A stretch of DNA of 64,000 bases from positions 14,831,001 to 14,895,000 of the forward strand of contig NC_071351.1 of assembly GCF_027744825.2 (NCBI RefSeq), read 5' to 3'. Position numbers and translations under genes: made by a program. Below are positions 26,801 to 39,823 of the stretch, piece after piece (the first letter of the stretch is position 1; each line of letters starts with the position of its first letter). The DNA comes from Synchiropus splendidus (taxonomy: Eukaryota > Chordata > Actinopteri > Syngnathiformes > Callionymidae). The notes beneath the pieces are model-generated. The model was given only the letters and a program-made list of their open reading frames with translations. It ran no database searches and was not told the DNA's origin.

Positions 26801-28160
26801 TTAAGAGCATTTAAATTCTTCTCTTGTTGGAATGCTAAGCAGCAAGAGGTTGTCTCCACACCACACTGAGAAGATCCAGTTTTTAGTAGCAGCTCCAAGC
26901 CAATCACCGGCACTTTTCTTCAGCCAAATAAAACATTCAGATTCAGTCCATTTTAATGTGGAGATGAAGACCCATGAGTTGTGCTTTTTTCTGACTCGGA
27001 CTGAGTACAAAGACTGCAAAGGACTCCCTGATTATTTCCGAGGCGTATTGGAACCTAAATTGTTGGGTTTGTTATTTTTTGAATTCCCCAAAAACCATGT
27101 CGGGGTCTAGACCTTGGATGTGAGTCATGTTTCTGAGGGGCCTTTAGACTGGAGTTCTGGATGTATCCTAGATTAGAGGAGACAGCTGTTGGCTCAGGCT
27201 CAAACATCTATAAAAAAGACGCAGTTTTGGAGTCTAAAAATGAACTAAGATGGTCAGTCGTTGTTTGCATTCAGAACACAACACACCGTCTCCCCTCCAG
27301 ACTGTCAGGGAAAGGGGCAATGATTCAGTTATTTTCCTGCTGTGCCTTGGTTTCTAATGGGTTTCACTTAGAAGTGGAAGTCAAGGGTGTTTTGGGAGAA
27401 CCTTAAAGTCGAACACGAGTGAGGGCAAACTACCCTGCGTGTGTTAGAAGTCCTCCCTAAAGTCCTGAATCAGCCAGTTTGACATCAACACTCCCTCTGT
27501 CATGCAACTTCACAGCAAAAGAATTAGCACTGAGGAAATTCACCCATTATCTGGCATGGTGTGACGGAGAACATGAGAAACAGCTTCCTCGAAAGAGGAA
27601 ACGTCACCCCCCTTATATAAAAAGAAAAAAACCCTCATAATTCAAGGCTATAAGCCGGTTTTCAGCTGTCCACTCAACATAACAGCCCCACTGACATGTC
27701 ATTGCGAATGCCTTCCCTCCCACACTGGTGTGGAAACTGCTGCTTATACCTCACAACTGTCACACAGCGAGTGGCGCTGGGTTACATCACAACCACATAA
27801 CCAGACTAGGTCGCATCAAGTGTCCTAGTGAATTGCCAATTTACCTGCCAGTCTTCTACTTTTTAAAATCACATTTTTTATATATCCAATATTTAGTTAT
27901 TATTAAACAATTCCTATTCATATTCCTTTAAACTTGAACTGCTGTTTGAAAATGAGCAATATATTCAGCTTCACCAACCCAAAAAAATCCTGTTTTATCA
28001 GAGGTACTTGTGTGTTCTGTCCAAAAAGTCTGACAAACTGCCTTTGTGTCATGGTAAACACACTCATGTATAATGCTTTACAGCAAGAGGAAGTTCTTCC
28101 ACTGCACATTCCCAGGACAAGATAATCATGGAAAATGTATGTATGTAAAAGTACATCCGA
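20821..28160. other. Gene-poor intergenic DNA
   Basis: No supported gene. The one repeat-like piece, near 24.7 kb, is listed separately. Open frames of 60-130 codons occur on both strands but show no domain, and their composition resembles translated non-coding DNA. Confidence 0.5.
24692..24745. repeat. Short copy of a GGCCCGG/GGCC-type dispersed repeat
   Basis: A stretch reading roughly 'gtgtccaactcagggcccgg ... ctgggccgcc' resembles a better-preserved piece at 62.35 kb ('cgaactcaaggcccgggggc'). Similar wording is common in vertebrate interspersed repeats. The fragment is too short to assign a family. Confidence 0.35.
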
Positions 28161-28424
28161 ATGAATAAAAAATGCCTTCTGTGCAGACAATACTCAATGA
28201 TAAAGTGGAGCGCATGCAAAGATTTGACATGCTCAGGCGTTTCTGGATGGCTCGGAGCAGTCTTCATCACCTACCTTAATGAGAGGGTATGCCAGGGATG
28301 GCTGGTCCTCATGGGCATGGAGTCAAGTTCAGCTCAAAAGTGCTTGAACCATCTCGGAGGAGTGGCAGCAACTCAGTGTAGGATGAAGCCCAGACTTCAG
28401 CGTAGCCAGTGGGAAAGTGTTCTG

Positions 28425-28740
28425 ATCATGGAGGCGCGGAGTGAGAGAATCCACTCAGACAGCGACAACCCGACAGCCCGACTCCAGGAGATCCAAGACA
28501 GAGAGAGACTTGCTGCTGTTGCCGTCTTATGCTGCGGGTTTGTCCTCTTCTAGTGTGCTTCCCTCCTGCTCTCTCTCTGTCTCTCTCCCTCGCTCTTCAT
28601 CTCTGCTGCTCTGCCTCTCTGCATAAATCTGTCTTGCACACACACACAACTGCACCCGCTTGATCCCTCCCTCTTTTGTGTCAATACTCCGGCTATAGTA
28701 TTCTGGTTGGGGGAAAAAAATTAATTTTGTGTTCATTAAT
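28425..28740. other. GC-richer patch with a polypyrimidine tract
   Basis: A moderately GC-rich segment containing a long CT-rich tract (about 28560-28622) and a short CA run. A 130-codon plus-strand frame (28161-28553) runs into the tract, but it has no recognisable domain. It could be a promoter or untranslated exon, or plain low-complexity DNA. I see no decisive signal. Confidence 0.3.
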
Positions 28741-29719
28741 TTCCCATAAAAATCCAGTCATTCATTATCTAGCTTTAAGTCTGGATCCGCGGTGCCAAGG
28801 AGGACCAATCTAATCAAGACAAGTGGTGTTGGATGAAGACAGTAGCCAAGCAGGAGTTGGTATATTGTAGCTAGAAAAGGCAATCTTTATATTGAGTGAC
28901 CCTAATTTGTAGCAACCCACTGGTTTCTCCCTGAAATATCTCCTCGGACTATACAGTGTCTGTGCCATTGTTGTGTATTTTTTAGCACTGTGCAGAGGAA
29001 TTCAACTATGTTTCAGAAGCCTTCTCCATGCTTGCAACACTGCGACTGTGAACTGATTTCCCGGTGAGAGTGCAATAAAGAAAGAGTCATGGATCCATTT
29101 CCTGAATAATTCCTTTAGTGTGAGCCTTATAGTGTTTCATTGTTAAATCACATTGCATTGAGTTTCTGTTTCACTTTGATAAATGGGAAGTATTTTGAGT
29201 CTGCATTTTATGAAACATCCAGTCATAACATATTAGACAAGCCAGGAGTTGCCATTTGATTCTCTGAACAATTTGTGATTGAAAGTACACAAGGGACCTG
29301 TTCACCCTGCTTTCCTCTGGACAGTTTCTGAATGTGCTGTGTTCATCAAGTGACCATACGTCTGTTGCACGCACGTGTCGAGGAGTGTGGTCCACGGTTT
29401 GGAGACAAAAGGAAGCCTGTGATCACGCTCGTTGGACACATGAGACCAGAGGATGCATGTTTTTGAAATCCATCATTCAGTTGTTAAAAACAAACACGGG
29501 GGAGAGAAAATCCCAAAAAGCATTGTTTATATAAGTCAGGAAAAAAATCGTAGCTCGTTTCCGCCCAACCAACCACAACAGAACTCAAATTCAAGCATGT
29601 AAGCATAAAACTGTAATTACTTTTTTTAGCTCAGAGGTTACTTCACAACATACGTTACGTTGTCAAACCTCAACGGTCCACGGGGGTGCTGCCCTCTGCC
29701 TTTTTTTTTTCCCTTGTTG

Positions 29720-29769
29720 TTATTTTATTTTATTTTAATTTTAATTTTATTATTTATTTATTTATTTTT
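29720..29769. repeat. (TTTTA/TTTA)n low-complexity tract
   Basis: Imperfect tandem TTTTA, TTTAA and TTTA units. It could be a retroelement tail on the opposite strand or simple slippage. Confidence 0.75.
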
Positions 29770-29999
29770 GTCAGCACTTTATTCCAAAACACTTTCCTAG
29801 TTAGTGGGCTCTGATTTGATTTGATTCTGACTCTGATTCTGATTATTCAGTTCCATTGAATCAAGAAGAAGTAGAACTTTGTTTATTGTGTTGTCTTTTC
29901 CATATTACGTATCATAAGCAGAATTTTAAGGGGATTTTTTTTCTATATATTTTGTTACAAACCCCCCTCCGTCTGCTCATTTTGGTTTGGACTGCTTCC

Positions 30000-32235
30000 T
30001 GTCTTTTTCCCGCCACACACACACACACACCTGAGTCTGATTCCGTAATCATCCCACTCACTATTTGAACGCCTTTTTTCATTTTGTCACGTGTTCTCCC
30101 TGTATGTATGATCATCCGTGTTCGCCTTGACATCCAGGATGATTCCTCTCCAGACCATGGACATTTTGCCATGCGCTTTTGTTTTATGAGTTTTACTGAT
30201 TGGTCTCCTTTTGTTTTCCAGTGTGTCTGTGCCGGATAAACCTGGTTCCTCTTCCCCCCCCAATCCTGTGGACTTTCCTCACTTCCCTGGATTTGTTACG
30301 TGCTCATGGACGCTTGTTGTTGTATGCCTTTTGTTGGACTCAGTCGCGCTCAAGGACGCTTGTTAATTCATTCGACTGTTTCTGCTTGATTGTTGGACTC
30401 TCCATTTCGTGTTTTCGTATTACATTTGTCTTTTCCAGCTTACTTAGTTATATATAACAGTGTTCCTGTTTCATTTCTGTATTTTTAGATCGTCCCTTCA
30501 GAGTAGAAGAGTAATTCTGTTTATTGGTTCATCTCCTTCCTGTCCAGAAGTTGAGTATTCGGTTTAGTATTTGCTGGATTTTACCCTCTGTCTCAGTCTC
30601 CTCCCTGCTGCACCTGGGTCTCCCGGCTACGTTCCTCACATATTTCTCATTTTTCTCCTGAAAGGGAAATATATTGACGAAAAAAAATTCCTTCAGATTT
30701 AAAGTGTTTTTGCCTCTAATGACAAACAATTAGCTCGATAAGCATATTTGTCAAGAGCTAAATAATTTTTTTTTCTAAACACATTTCCTTAAAACATTGT
30801 TTAAACAAGTCAGACTACGCATGTATGTGTATATATTTTGAGTTCAAAATAGCCAAAAAGTGAGCAAATTTTTACATTGTGGCTCTTTCATTTATAAAAT
30901 AAATAAATAAATGAATAAATAAGTTTTTTTGTTATAAATTGTAAGATGCATTTGTCCTATTTTGAGGTGTTGAATTCTTTTTTTTTTGTCTCTAAATGAA
31001 ATATGATAGGAATATTTGGCAAATTGGTTCCAGAAGAAGTTTTGTTCAGAACAGGATCATTTATATTTCCAAACGCACATTCTCGGAAATTCACTCCTGA
31101 AGCCAGCACAGATCAAGATAACCTAGAATGGAACACGGTGATTAATAGTAGCTTGATATTTTGACATTTTAAATTCTATCCTCATCTTTCTAAGACTTGT
31201 GGTGATTAAAGTGATCCGGCTGAGTAATTACCATCTAAGAATGGAAGGAAAGTGATTGAGTGTCACATGCGTGAGGACATGTTGGACTGGAACAAATCAA
31301 CTTTCCCTGCTTGCTGGAGTCGTTTGGTCATATTACAGGCAGGTGCACTGATGTCGTCACGGTCAGGAGACAGGGAGATCGCCGTGATGCTGCTCCTCTG
31401 TGTGACATTTATTGCCTAACAAGAACAATGTTGCTTTAAATAGAAATGTTGTAAACAGTTTAACTATGGCCATAGGGAACCGATTCGTCATGGAAACCAG
31501 TACATTTCAAAGTGGATTTTCCCTTGTGATGCACTGCCACTCAAAAAAGGTGCGGCCAGTCGTTGCTTTCAGTCCAACAAAACTAGAAAGGGTTTATAAT
31601 CTATCTGGGCTCAGTAATAAGTTTCAGCTGTGTGTGCTTGTAAATGACAAGCCTCCCACTGTGCAACTGCTTGTACTTTCGGAAACCTGTCATGAGTTAA
31701 GTTTCATTTTGCCCTCACAAAGCATCTTGTCTGGGCCGTCACATGGACCAAAATGATGAGGAACTAATTGAGCGTCACACAAAAATGATAACCTTGGACA
31801 CAGTATTGGATGGGAAGAAGCTGGGGGCCACTCCAAATAAATATTGCTCTGTTTGTGTTACGGCATGCAACAACTCTCAAGCCTCAGCTCATCATGATGC
31901 TCCTGCTGTTGTCACATGCACACATTGATCCCAACGCACGCATTGTTTATTATTCAAATAGTCATGTTTGTTTCTCTGGTGCTTTTATTCTGTAATTTCC
32001 GGTTTTGTTTTGTGCTTCCGTTTCCTTGTTTTTCTCCAGCTTCCTGAGCGGCGCGGCTGGCAGCGATCTTCTAATTAAGACACTCCAGTTATCTACAGCT
32101 TGATGCCAGTTCGCATCGCCAGATGGTTGCTTCGCGTCCTCACAGTAAACTCTCCCTCTATCCTCGGCGCTCTCGTACTCCTGCTAATATTTCTATATTC
32201 CGTGCGTGCTGGATCTTCTTTCTGCCGCCTCGTTA
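30000..32235. other. TE-like but unassigned non-coding DNA
   Basis: The pieces at about 30000-30480 and 31930-32235 are pyrimidine-rich and read like decayed retroelement untranslated tails (repeated 'gtttccttgttttt', 'ctggatcttctttctgccgcctcgttaag' style text). No RT or transposase frame is present. A CA run lies near 30.02 kb. The class is not determined. Confidence 0.3.
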
Positions 32236-32640
32236 AGGTACGTTCACACCGAACGCGACTTTTCAGTCGCGGTAGTGCCAGTCGTCAGTAGCAGGTAGCT
32301 TGCTCAGGTCGTCATTAGTTGCCACCTGCCCGGTTCGAACACGTGGCCATGTGGATGGTGGATTGAAGATGGCAGAGCTGGTGCTCGCTACTTATAAAAT
32401 GAAAACACGGAAAAAGAGACGTCTCTCGTTTCGTAGCATTCGCCAGAGCCGCTCACACTGGTGAATTTAACTTCCTCCTCCAGCAGCGTCACCGGGATAC
32501 GGTCGCTTCGAGCGGTACTTCAGGCAGAACCGCCGCTAGTTGGACGACCTGTTGGTCCGGATCAGTGGCCGAATACAGGACACCAAGTGCCCGCGGTCTG
32601 TCCTCGGTAAGCAACTCGATGTGTTGTTATGTACGCCGAC
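32236..32640 (+). mobile_element. PIF-Harbinger-like DNA transposon remnant (5' end and transposase start)
   Basis: The segment opens with GGTACGTTCACACCGAACGC, a plausible terminal inverted repeat just after a TTA-type target triplet. A decayed transposase N-terminus follows. Near 32346 a frame gives a basic stretch (KMKTRKKRRLSF). After a frame change near 32508 it reads FERYFRQNRR, stop, LDDLLVRISGRIQDTK. That is the pattern of the 'RF..YFR....F..LL..' segment that precedes the DDE domain in PIF-Harbinger transposases. The frameshift and internal stop show it is dead. The 3' end was not found and may have been cut by the RT relic that follows. Confidence 0.55.
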
Positions 32641-32837
32641 TTGTGTCCAAGTCTTTCTGAACTGTCATCAATTCATCAACTCCGCGGTCATATCTGCTGT
32701 ATACATAAAGTAATTTTCGGAGATGTGTGATCTGTCATCGCCAATAATTTGTACACGAAAACTAGAGTATTTCAAACAATATTTATATTTTCTTTGAGTC
32801 TTGTCAGTTAGCGCCACTTTGTGGTAATCAATGAATA

Positions 32838-33205
32838 CAATTGCAACATCATTGTCCAAGGGGCTTCTTGTCTAACCTCATCGAAAGAGGAAGGGGCTCA
32901 GAGCTGAGCCTTGGTGCAGTTCCACCTCCACCTTGAACTCCTGTGTTACACCTGCAGCACACCTCACCACCGTCTTACACCTGGCATATATGTCCTGCCC
33001 TGCACCACTCCAACATACTTCTCTGCCGCTCCAGACTTCCTCATATAATACGACAACTCTTCTCTTGGCACTCTGTCGTATGCTTTATCAAGGTCCACAA
33101 AGACACAATGGAGCTCCTTCTGACCTTCTCTGTACTTCTCCATGATCATCCTCAAAGCAAACACTGCATTTATATCTGCATAGTTTGTTCTACTATAGTG
33201 CACAA
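32838..33205 (-). mobile_element. Non-LTR retrotransposon reverse transcriptase fragment
   Basis: Read on the minus strand, the fragment carries INAVFALRMIMEKYREGQKE and then HCVFVDLDKAYDRVPREELS, the conserved RT palm block with its first catalytic aspartate (FVDLxKAYD). Further on, in a shifted frame, it keeps VVRCAAGV, the HQGSALSPFLF block, and a trace of DEVRQEAPWTMM. The FADD catalytic block that should come next is missing and the homology stops near 32840. The piece is therefore truncated on both sides, frameshifted and inactive. It clearly belongs to a LINE-type element; the clade (RTE, Rex or other) is not resolved. Confidence 0.85.
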
Positions 33206-36200
33206 TATTCCTTTCTTCATAGTTTTAACTTATGGACTGGTGGAGTACTGGGCGAGATCGATGAATACTAAACAGTCTCCAGCGGATGTTTAGGTGCCCC
33301 CAGCACAACGTCTTTTATATATGTAAATACATGAACGTCTGCTAAACCCAACGCTCCATGTGGTCCATCCCCCGCCAGTGTTCCTACTTGGTTAGTGATG
33401 AATCAATTTGGAAGCTGGTCACATTTAATCTTCTTATATTGTCTTGCCTTTGTGCGACTTGTGCATTGTATTGATTACATTATTTCTTCACGCTTCCTGC
33501 TTGTGTGGCTTTTATTTGCCTCCTTCCAGCTCCAAACACATTCTGTCACCCTCTGCATTTTTCTTCTGCTCCACTTCCCCCTACATGTCATTTCACGGTG
33601 CTTCTCAAGCAAGTGTGCACTCCATTATTAGATTAGTTTTCTACCTGAAGTCTCAGAAAGAAAAGGTTTTACCAAGTCACACACTGTAGCTGGCACAAGA
33701 AACATAGGAGCTGCTCTCTGGACAGGATCGCGGCCTCCACCCGAGGTTCCCCGCAGACCTCAGAAACACCTTTGAAGTCAACCATTGGTTCACCAGTCGG
33801 GGCTCAAGTTAAGACGTGTGATTGGGAATATGAACTCTGCTTGTCGTAAAATGCAAAAATACAACTAACACTCCTGCTGTCTGGATGGATTTCAAGGTCG
33901 TCTTCTTCTTCACTGGTTTCTTGTGACACAATGCAATTTGCTTCTTCTTTGTCTGATATCTCACTGCAGTGATGTGTTCTCTATGTGTTCAGGTGCTGTC
34001 GCTGAGAACCAAGGATACCAGCCGCTCATCTGAGCTATAGTTTTACAGAAACATTCCACCTACAAAGACGGAGCAGGTTAAATCACTTTTTACACCATCA
34101 GATCACACAAATTTGTGTGTTTCATTAGCTGTGATTATAGCCTTTGAAATACATTTGATCACAACCAAGATTTGACACTGACTTTTTGGTTCCAGCAGCG
34201 AATGAGTTCTGGTCACAAACAAGTTTTTAATTCCTTGCTCCTTAAGGCCTTGTCGGTTATCAGCGCTTCGCCTTATCACTTCCATTAGTTCCATGTCTGA
34301 ATGTCCGTGAATCACAGCCAGAACACACCAATTCATCATCCCATCTTTGTGGAATTGGGCTACAGCTACGTGTAATTAAAGCGCTGTTCAGGCGTTCTCC
34401 AGACGGCTGGGAGTCACACCACTCCACTACACACACGTCAAGTCGTGGAAAACACTCTGGAGCATTGCACACTTGATTAAGCTGTTTCAGCAAATGATAC
34501 ATTCCGACGTGCTTAAAGGGGAAATTGCTTCATTTTTATGGCACATTCCATTCCATGTCGCTTTGACTCCTGAGTCGAGCCATAGTTTCACTGGTCTATT
34601 TGAGTCATCTGCAAGTGCCTGTCTGAGAGGCTTCACAACATATCCGAGTGTGATGCATTCTTTCTCGCAAGTGTTTTCTGAGCTATTCAGATTATTACGT
34701 GCGCATTGATTATGATTCATGCCTGAGTGCACCATGAACCTCCTGGTAAAATGTGTTAAAGAATTTGCAATCTGTTGGTGTTTAGACTGGCTCAGTAATG
34801 GCTGCAGTGTTTGACGCTCTATTTTCTAATAGGCACACCATTGAAATCAATGAGAGGATGCGGGGTGAGAAAGCTTTTCAAAAAAGTATGAGATGTTTGG
34901 GGGAGACTGTGCCTCAAATTAGGTAGCGGTAGTCGGCAGTGATTTGTCATGTAACCTATTGGAAACTGAAGGGAATTTAATCACAGTACGGTTGCTGATC
35001 CACCTCTCCTTCTATTATCCACCCACTCCTTCATTAATGGTTATATCCCTGAGCTCAATGTTAAACTGGCTCTTTCGATGTTTCATCTGACTCCAATTTT
35101 TTTCCAAAGTCTTAAGGGGTCAATAAGGTTTTTAGATATGAGAGCAAATGTGTCTCACAACCAGTCACACGCTCTGTAATATGTGACACGCTGTGTCTCG
35201 TCCTCTATTCATAGAGTGAAACATTGAAATGATACACTGTAGTCTGGCACATCCTCGTGACCCACCTGACTGGTCTGTATGACCTTCCTTATGTGACAAG
35301 AGGTGTCCTGGGCTCTGCACCTGCAGCCTTGGACAGAACTAGGGTGAGGACTCCAATGCCAATAGAAGAAATGCTGACAGATCCCTACTGAAGGGCACAA
35401 AAATAGAGTTTCTGCTTCAGTGGTCGCCCAAGAGCACCGCTAGAGTCTGACACATCATCTAAGTGCATGAACAAAGATCACAAAAATAGTTGGAAGAAAA
35501 CCCTTGTGTTAGAAGGATTTAAACGTTACATTTTTCTGCTTTTAAAACTGCTTTTGTTTCAGAACATAGTAGTTTCAACAGTCTAGTTTACATGACCGAT
35601 AGACAGCAAATGAAATGTATTATCTGCAGTCATTCCTGGATTGTTTCTCTTCAGTGAACTACACAGTTCAAAGTGAAGCGTAAACTGCAGTAGACTTCTG
35701 AGAATTACGAGGGCATCAAAATCAATGTCATGAAGTCTCCGCCGCGGTGACTCAGCTTTCAAGTGATCCAAAACCATGGTGTTTGCGAGTGCACAATAGA
35801 GGAATTTTTCAGACAAAAAAATCAGTTATTTATACCATTTAGTTGCTTCAATCTGTTGCTGTGCATTTTGGTACCTGAAGTACCTCAGGCCAGATATGGG
35901 TGAAACACCAAGTCGTAGAGAGACTGAAGTAAACAAGGTAAGATGCTGGCCACGGTTTGATTTCCGACCAGGGCTGTGGGACAGTTAGGTTTCACGATGA
36001 TCTCAGTGAGCAAGCATGAAATATATAAGGGGGAAAAACGCCCGCAAATGTCCTGGGACAACAGTGACGGGATCAGCGAGAGTTGCAGGCCGATGTTTAT
36101 TAGATTTTATGCTTCATGAGACAGCTGCAAGTCCAACTGCAGCGGAAGCAGCTCGATTCATCTCACCCTCATTCTCTCTGTCACTCTGCCCTCATCTCGT

Positions 36201-37234
36201 TGTCCCTTCCTCTCTGCGTCCCGTCGACACATCTGTCACTTCAGCTCTTTTAACTTCTCCTCTTGACGACTTCCATTGATCTATATCATCACTCGTTACG
36301 CTTTTTCAGCTCTTCTCCGATGACATTTTTTTTCAATTCTGTTCTCTATCCTATCACTGCTTCACCTCATTCCACTGAATAATTCTGAGCCTTCTAGTAT
36401 GAGACGCACACATCGCGCCATCTTCACGCCGACAAGGGTCTGCCAAATATTAACATGGCTGAAATAGACATGTTTCTCGATGCTATTTATACTTACATAA
36501 TTCTCATGTTACATAACCTGTTTAAAAATACAATACAAAATACATTTTCTTAAACATTCACTTTGTTTTGGTTAAAAAAAAAACAGCTAAAATTTCAAAA
36601 ATTAAATAATTATATCCAAGACATTGCATGGTTACAATTATTCAGAATTTCCTTTATATTTCCACTGAACTGTATGGCTTTAAAGCAGCTACTAAAAGTA
36701 TGACACTTGAATCTACGATAATAATCTAAAAAATAACTTAGCAAATTTTATATATTCATTATTTTTCGGTGGAAAGCTCAAACCATTTGAAATGCCAGAT
36801 TTAATAATTTAACGGTTTAGTAGTAATAATTTAAAATGTAGTAATTGCATGAAACACTAAGCAAAGGTGTTGTCAATGAACTGAATGGTGCCTCAGGTGG
36901 ACTCCAAAGTGAGTCCCACTCTGTGTTAGATGAGAGGATCCGTAATCCGTAGGGCACAGCAATGGAGGACACGAGGTCTGCGTGTTTCAGGACTCTATGT
37001 GGTTTTTTTTTCATGACTCAGGTGGTCATTTCTGTGATGTGTCCACTTGAAACAAACACCACCTGATGTACAATTATTTCCTGCCAGTTACTGTGGCAAA
37101 AAAACACATTCCAGTCCTGTGAAAAAAAAAAAGTCAGCCTGAAGGCATCTCTTTAATAAACCACTCACAGAAGGGACGATGTGTTCCAGTGATTAAGATA
37201 ACTTAGCAATACTGTAGATGTACTTCAACTGCTC
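33206..37234. other. Intergenic DNA without recognised features
   Basis: No coding exon or TE relic that I can support. A minus-strand frame at 35209-35400 has a chance CxC pattern resembling endothelin-like peptides and was rejected. Confidence 0.45.
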
Positions 37235-37239
37235 ATAAA

Positions 37240-38200
37240 TGTCTGTGTACTTGGTTGCACCTCTTAGCACGTGTGACTGCCTCAATGTGGCATGGCATGG
37301 AGGCATCAGCCTGTGGCACTGCTCAGGTGTGAAGAAGCCCACGTTGCTCTGACCGCAGCTTTCAGGTCGTCCGTGCTGTTGGTTCAGGCGCCTAGTCTTT
37401 CTCTTGGCCCAATCGAGCTCAGTAACACTGTGGTCCAGTCTTTGGTTCCGTCTGTGGTGTGGCAGGTGCCATGTCTTGCTGGAAAATTTCCTGGTTGATG
37501 TTGGTGTTGACTGCAGGCTTCAGAAAACCCAGTGGAGCAGCAAGAGCTAATGATTTTTCAGTCTATTATGTCTATTATGGATTCTGTGCCTCTCATTCCG
37601 CCGTCCTTGCTTGAAGACCAGTGTGATGCCACAGTCGGTGATGATGCTATGTCTTCAGCAGGTGCTGGTCCACTTAGTTTTCTGAAGCTCATAGTAAACA
37701 TAATGTCCACTAGGAGATCGCCGAGCACTTCCTGCTTCCATCTGCTGACAAGCTTAATGGAGATGCTGACTTCATTTTCCTGCCAGACGTGGCACCTGCC
37801 AACCTGCAGAAGGTGCTAAAGATTGGACCTCAGTGATACTGAACTTGATTGAGCAGCAAACTCTCCATACCTGGACCTCAGAGAGAACCTGTGGGGCGTT
37901 GCCATGACGACAATGAGACACAAGGTGATGCCTTCATGTCATGCTGCAGTGATGCAGTAACTCCTGCTGAAGAGGTCCAACCTGAGTGCAGAGGAAAATA
38001 TTCTAAAGCCTGAGGTTTCTGTTTAAAACATGTTTGGTGTTTCCATTCTTGATCTTGTGAGACCTTTCCTGGTGCCTGAACCAGCTTCTGGTACCTTCAG
38101 CAGTGCTACGTCCTGCTGGAAAATGAGGGTAGCATCTCGTACTAGATGCCTACTTTCAGAAAACTCAGTAGCAAGGCAGCACAAATCATCGCTGGTGCTG
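37240..38200. mobile_element. Folded-back composite of Tc1/mariner-like transposon pieces
   Basis: Three decayed stretches of one Tc1/mariner-like element lie end to end in alternating orientation. About 37245-37620 is antisense to the transposase (landmarks 'gcctcaatgtggcatggcat', 'ggcaggtgcc', 'gattctgtgcctctc'). About 37620-37995 is sense: 'gcaggtgctggtccacttag', then 'ggcacctgcc' and finally 'gagaacctgtgggg', which encodes the ENLWG block near the end of Tc1-type DDE transposases. About 38050-38200 is antisense again ('tcctgctggaaaatgag'). The arms at 37461-37540 and 37670-37800 are partly complementary. All frames are broken, so no active transposase remains. Family recognition rests on remembered element text. 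Confidence 0.6.
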
Positions 38201-39029
38201 GATTACAGAGTCTACCCTAACATTTACCTGCATGAGTTCATGCTTCAGGACATGCACCTGGAATATCCTGAGTAAGCTCTTCAGAACGCAAGTTATCTGC
38301 TGATGAACCTATTTGAACAGTGGGAACAGCCAAAACACAGAATCCCAGGAACTGGACAGCGAGTCTCCGAACTCTCCAACATTGTGTTTTTAAATGGGAC
38401 AAGTCACATTGAGACTCATAAAAGCACTAGGCGCTTCAAGCATTGCTGGTCTTTAGTCCTGATCAATGGTCCTTCTGATGCGCAAATATTAGCCTGATAT
38501 TTGGAAGGCCACAGGAATGAGGAAAAGCCAGGACAGCCTGGCACTCTAGAGGTCACGCCGCAGGTCATGATGAGACATTCGTCCTTGGTAAATCACCACC
38601 AGTTAAGAAAATGGAACCATTTACATTCAAAGAGGTTCAATTTCGACACAAGTAGCTGCCAATGCGGGGGCACGGTGTGGCCGCGCAGGATATTAAAGAC
38701 GGGGATTTGAAATGATTTTTGCGCGGCACTGGCCGGGATGAGCTCGATAAAAGATTCGGGTCACGCAAGGCAATATAGTGACATGATCATTCTCTTATAG
38801 GACGGCACAATGTGGAGATGTCCTTTATTGCGTTGATATTCCGATGAAGATATGTGAGGATTAACACAGAGACAAGTGAACTAGTGGGTCCAAAACAAGA
38901 AGCAAAACAAGTTCAACATTGAATAACAAGATTTTTTTTTTCTCCAGATAATCATCTGATTTATATAGTGAATTCTCACTCATGTCTGCAACAGTTAAAG
39001 CTGCCTTTTGTTGTAAGTGGGAAGGTGTT

Positions 39030-39250
39030 ATGTCCAGACTATTTCAGATTTCAGATTCTTTCCAAGTCCCTGCGTGTAGTTCCCAGTCCGTGTTCTGCTT
39101 CCGGCGCTTTCTGTTGTTATTTGTCTGTCTGTTTATTGTTTTATTCATCGATTAAGTTCTTTAATCTACTCTCCTCTCCCGTGCCTTCTGTCGACCAGCA
39201 CTTCCTGCACTTGGATTCCTCCTTGAGAAACCATGACAGAAGGCAGAGCT
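39030..39250. repeat. Probable retroelement 3' tail fragment
   Basis: Pyrimidine-rich text ending 'cttcctgcacttggattcct ... aaccatgacaga' resembles the 3' untranslated tails of fish retroelements. No coding part is attached. Family unknown. Confidence 0.3.
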
Positions 39251-39254
39251 TGGA

Positions 39255-39700
39255 ATGACGTCACTGCGTTCACTACTGAGTTCAGCACGTTCTAGTTACC
39301 AAAGGAAGACACTTTATAAACAGTGTCACAGGCATCGACTAGGCTAGCAGTAGCCACTGTTAGCACGATCTACATTGTAGTTTGCATATGCAACATGAAC
39401 ATTTAAAATTTTAAAATTAAATAATCAAAGTTGAATTTACGCATTACTACAAGAGGTCCCTCGCTGTTGACACTCTGAGCAGCCATCTTGGATAGATAAT
39501 CCTCCCACCTTCTGAATGGGAACTCCGACATCGGGTCGGAGCTAGGAGTTTCCCAGTTACGGAGGACAAGTGGTACGCAGCATAAACTTCCTCCTACAAG
39601 GCCATCTTCATAGCCATGACTTTTGAAAGTGAGGGCCCAGATTCCGGGGGCTTGACCTTGACAGGTGCCCAAAGCATGCTTCACTGAGTGGGGATTTAGT
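39255..39700. repeat. Possible non-autonomous DNA transposon (MITE-like)
   Basis: Contains motifs often met in fish short DNA elements: 'gacatcgggtcggagctagg', 'agtttcccagttacggagga', 'gtggtacgcagcataaac'. The minus-strand frame through it lacks any domain. I did not find a clear pair of terminal inverted repeats. Confidence 0.25.
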
Positions 39701-39823
39701 CTTTAACGCATCACGATTCCAGAAAAAACAAGCTAGGTAATCCTGTCGCTCTCTTCCGTACTGATCACATATGTCACACATATTGTCGACTTTTTCGATG
39801 AAAAAATGCGGCTCAGTTCCTTT

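Noticed and set aside
28161..28553. 130-codon plus-strand open frame ending in the CT-rich tract
   Set aside because: No domain, no clear start context and no flanking splice logic. Kept only as a note under the GC-richer patch.
32964..33203. Minus-strand RT-like frame considered as a host gene
   Set aside because: FVDLxKAYD and HQGSALSPFLF are reverse transcriptase blocks. It is a truncated, frameshifted retroelement.
35209..35400. Minus-strand frame with GCRCRAQDTSCH, reminiscent of endothelin or endothelin-like peptide cysteine spacing
   Set aside because: The cysteine spacing does not match the endothelin pattern, there is no signal peptide or dibasic processing context, and no neighbouring exon. 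Treated as chance.
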